Origin: UBA5972 sp964466385
GTDB lineage: Bacteria; Pseudomonadota; Alphaproteobacteria; Rhodobacterales; Rhodobacteraceae
Direction of reading: 5' to 3'
NCBI GenBank assembly: GCA_964466385.1
Contig: CAYXNM010000168.1
Coordinates: 1 to 5,391, forward strand
DNA: 5,391 nucleotides
In this document: piece after piece, positions 5,253 to 5,391 of the stretch
How positions within the stretch are numbered: position 1 is the first letter of the stretch
How the letters are laid out: every line of letters starts with the position of its first letter
The notes under the pieces: model-generated
The model's database searches: none
What the model saw: only the letters and a program-made list of their open reading frames with translations
What the model was told of the DNA's origin: nothing
Position numbers and translations under genes: made by a program

Positions 5253-5391
5253 GTGAAAACACGTGCAGCAGTCGCGCTTCAAGCGGGTAAACCGCTGGAG
5301 ATCATGGACGTCAATCTGGAAGGCCCGAAAGCGGGCGAGGTTCTGGTTGAAATCAAGGCCACCGGCATTTGCCACACCGATGAATTCACCT
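5253..5391 (+). CDS. frmA: Partial CDS: S-(hydroxymethyl)glutathione dehydrogenase / class III alcohol dehydrogenase
   Basis: The first 46 codons of a zinc-dependent medium-chain dehydrogenase are present; the gene continues past the right edge. The enzyme oxidises S-hydroxymethylglutathione (formed from formaldehyde and glutathione) to S-formylglutathione with NAD+, and class III enzymes also reduce S-nitrosoglutathione. The visible sequence KTRAAVAL, GKPLEIMDVNLEGPKAGEV and IKATGICHTDEFT is close to what I recall of the Rhodobacter AdhI and Paracoccus FlhA N-termini; Cys40 in GICHTD is the first catalytic-zinc ligand. The start is GTG (5253), six bases after AGGGGG (5241-5246). The symbol frmA is used as the common name; adhI, adhC or flhA are used in related species. 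It is divergent from glpD. Confidence 0.93.
   Translation, partial: MKTRAAVALQAGKPLEIMDVNLEGPKAGEVLVEIKATGICHTDEFT

Noticed and set aside
1..5391. Mobile element, CRISPR array, toxin-antitoxin or phage-defence genes
   Set aside because: No direct repeats with spacers, terminal inverted repeats, transposase motifs or small paired genes were found; every long gene belongs to a housekeeping metabolic family.

Overview
The window reads as ordinary chromosomal DNA from a GC-rich alphaproteobacterium, most likely a Rhodobacterales (Roseobacter/Rhodobacter-like) species. The basis is overall GC richness, alphaproteobacterial-looking proteins, and a right-edge gene whose N-terminus closely resembles the class III alcohol dehydrogenases (AdhI/FlhA) of Rhodobacter and Paracoccus as I remember them. 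I see no tRNA, rRNA, CRISPR array, insertion sequence, phage gene or obvious foreign island.

Layout. Left edge, minus strand: the first 16 codons of a membrane or exported protein running off the window (50 to 1), preceded by a complete 89-residue DksA/TraR-type C4 zinc-finger protein resembling E. coli YbiI (428 to 159). A 165-bp divergent region (429-593) holds a plausible promoter for the zinc-finger gene and an 8-bp inverted repeat overlapping a possible promoter for the next operon. Plus strand: a translationally coupled pair (ATGA overlap) made of a classical short-chain dehydrogenase/reductase (594-1343) and a crotonase-fold protein (1340-2050). The crotonase has lost both glutamates used by true enoyl-CoA hydratases. 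An 84-bp convergent gap (2051-2134) separates this pair from a minus-strand glycerol operon: glpD, aerobic glycerol-3-phosphate dehydrogenase (5115 to 3616), followed with an ATGA overlap by glpK, glycerol kinase (3619 to 2135). A 137-bp divergent control region (5116-5252) with a near-perfect 18-bp palindrome separates glpD from the 5' end of a plus-strand glutathione-dependent formaldehyde dehydrogenase gene (5253 to beyond the right edge).

How the genes work together. GlpK phosphorylates glycerol to sn-glycerol-3-phosphate and GlpD oxidises it to dihydroxyacetone phosphate, passing electrons to the quinone pool. No glycerol facilitator (glpF) or regulator (glpR) lies in the window. The formaldehyde dehydrogenase would act in glutathione-linked formaldehyde oxidation. 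The SDR and crotonase presumably act on the same acyl-CoA-like pathway, but their substrates cannot be read from the sequence.

I found no evidence of a new multi-gene system. The items most worth checking are the catalytically atypical crotonase coupled to the SDR, and the palindrome just upstream of the formaldehyde dehydrogenase gene.
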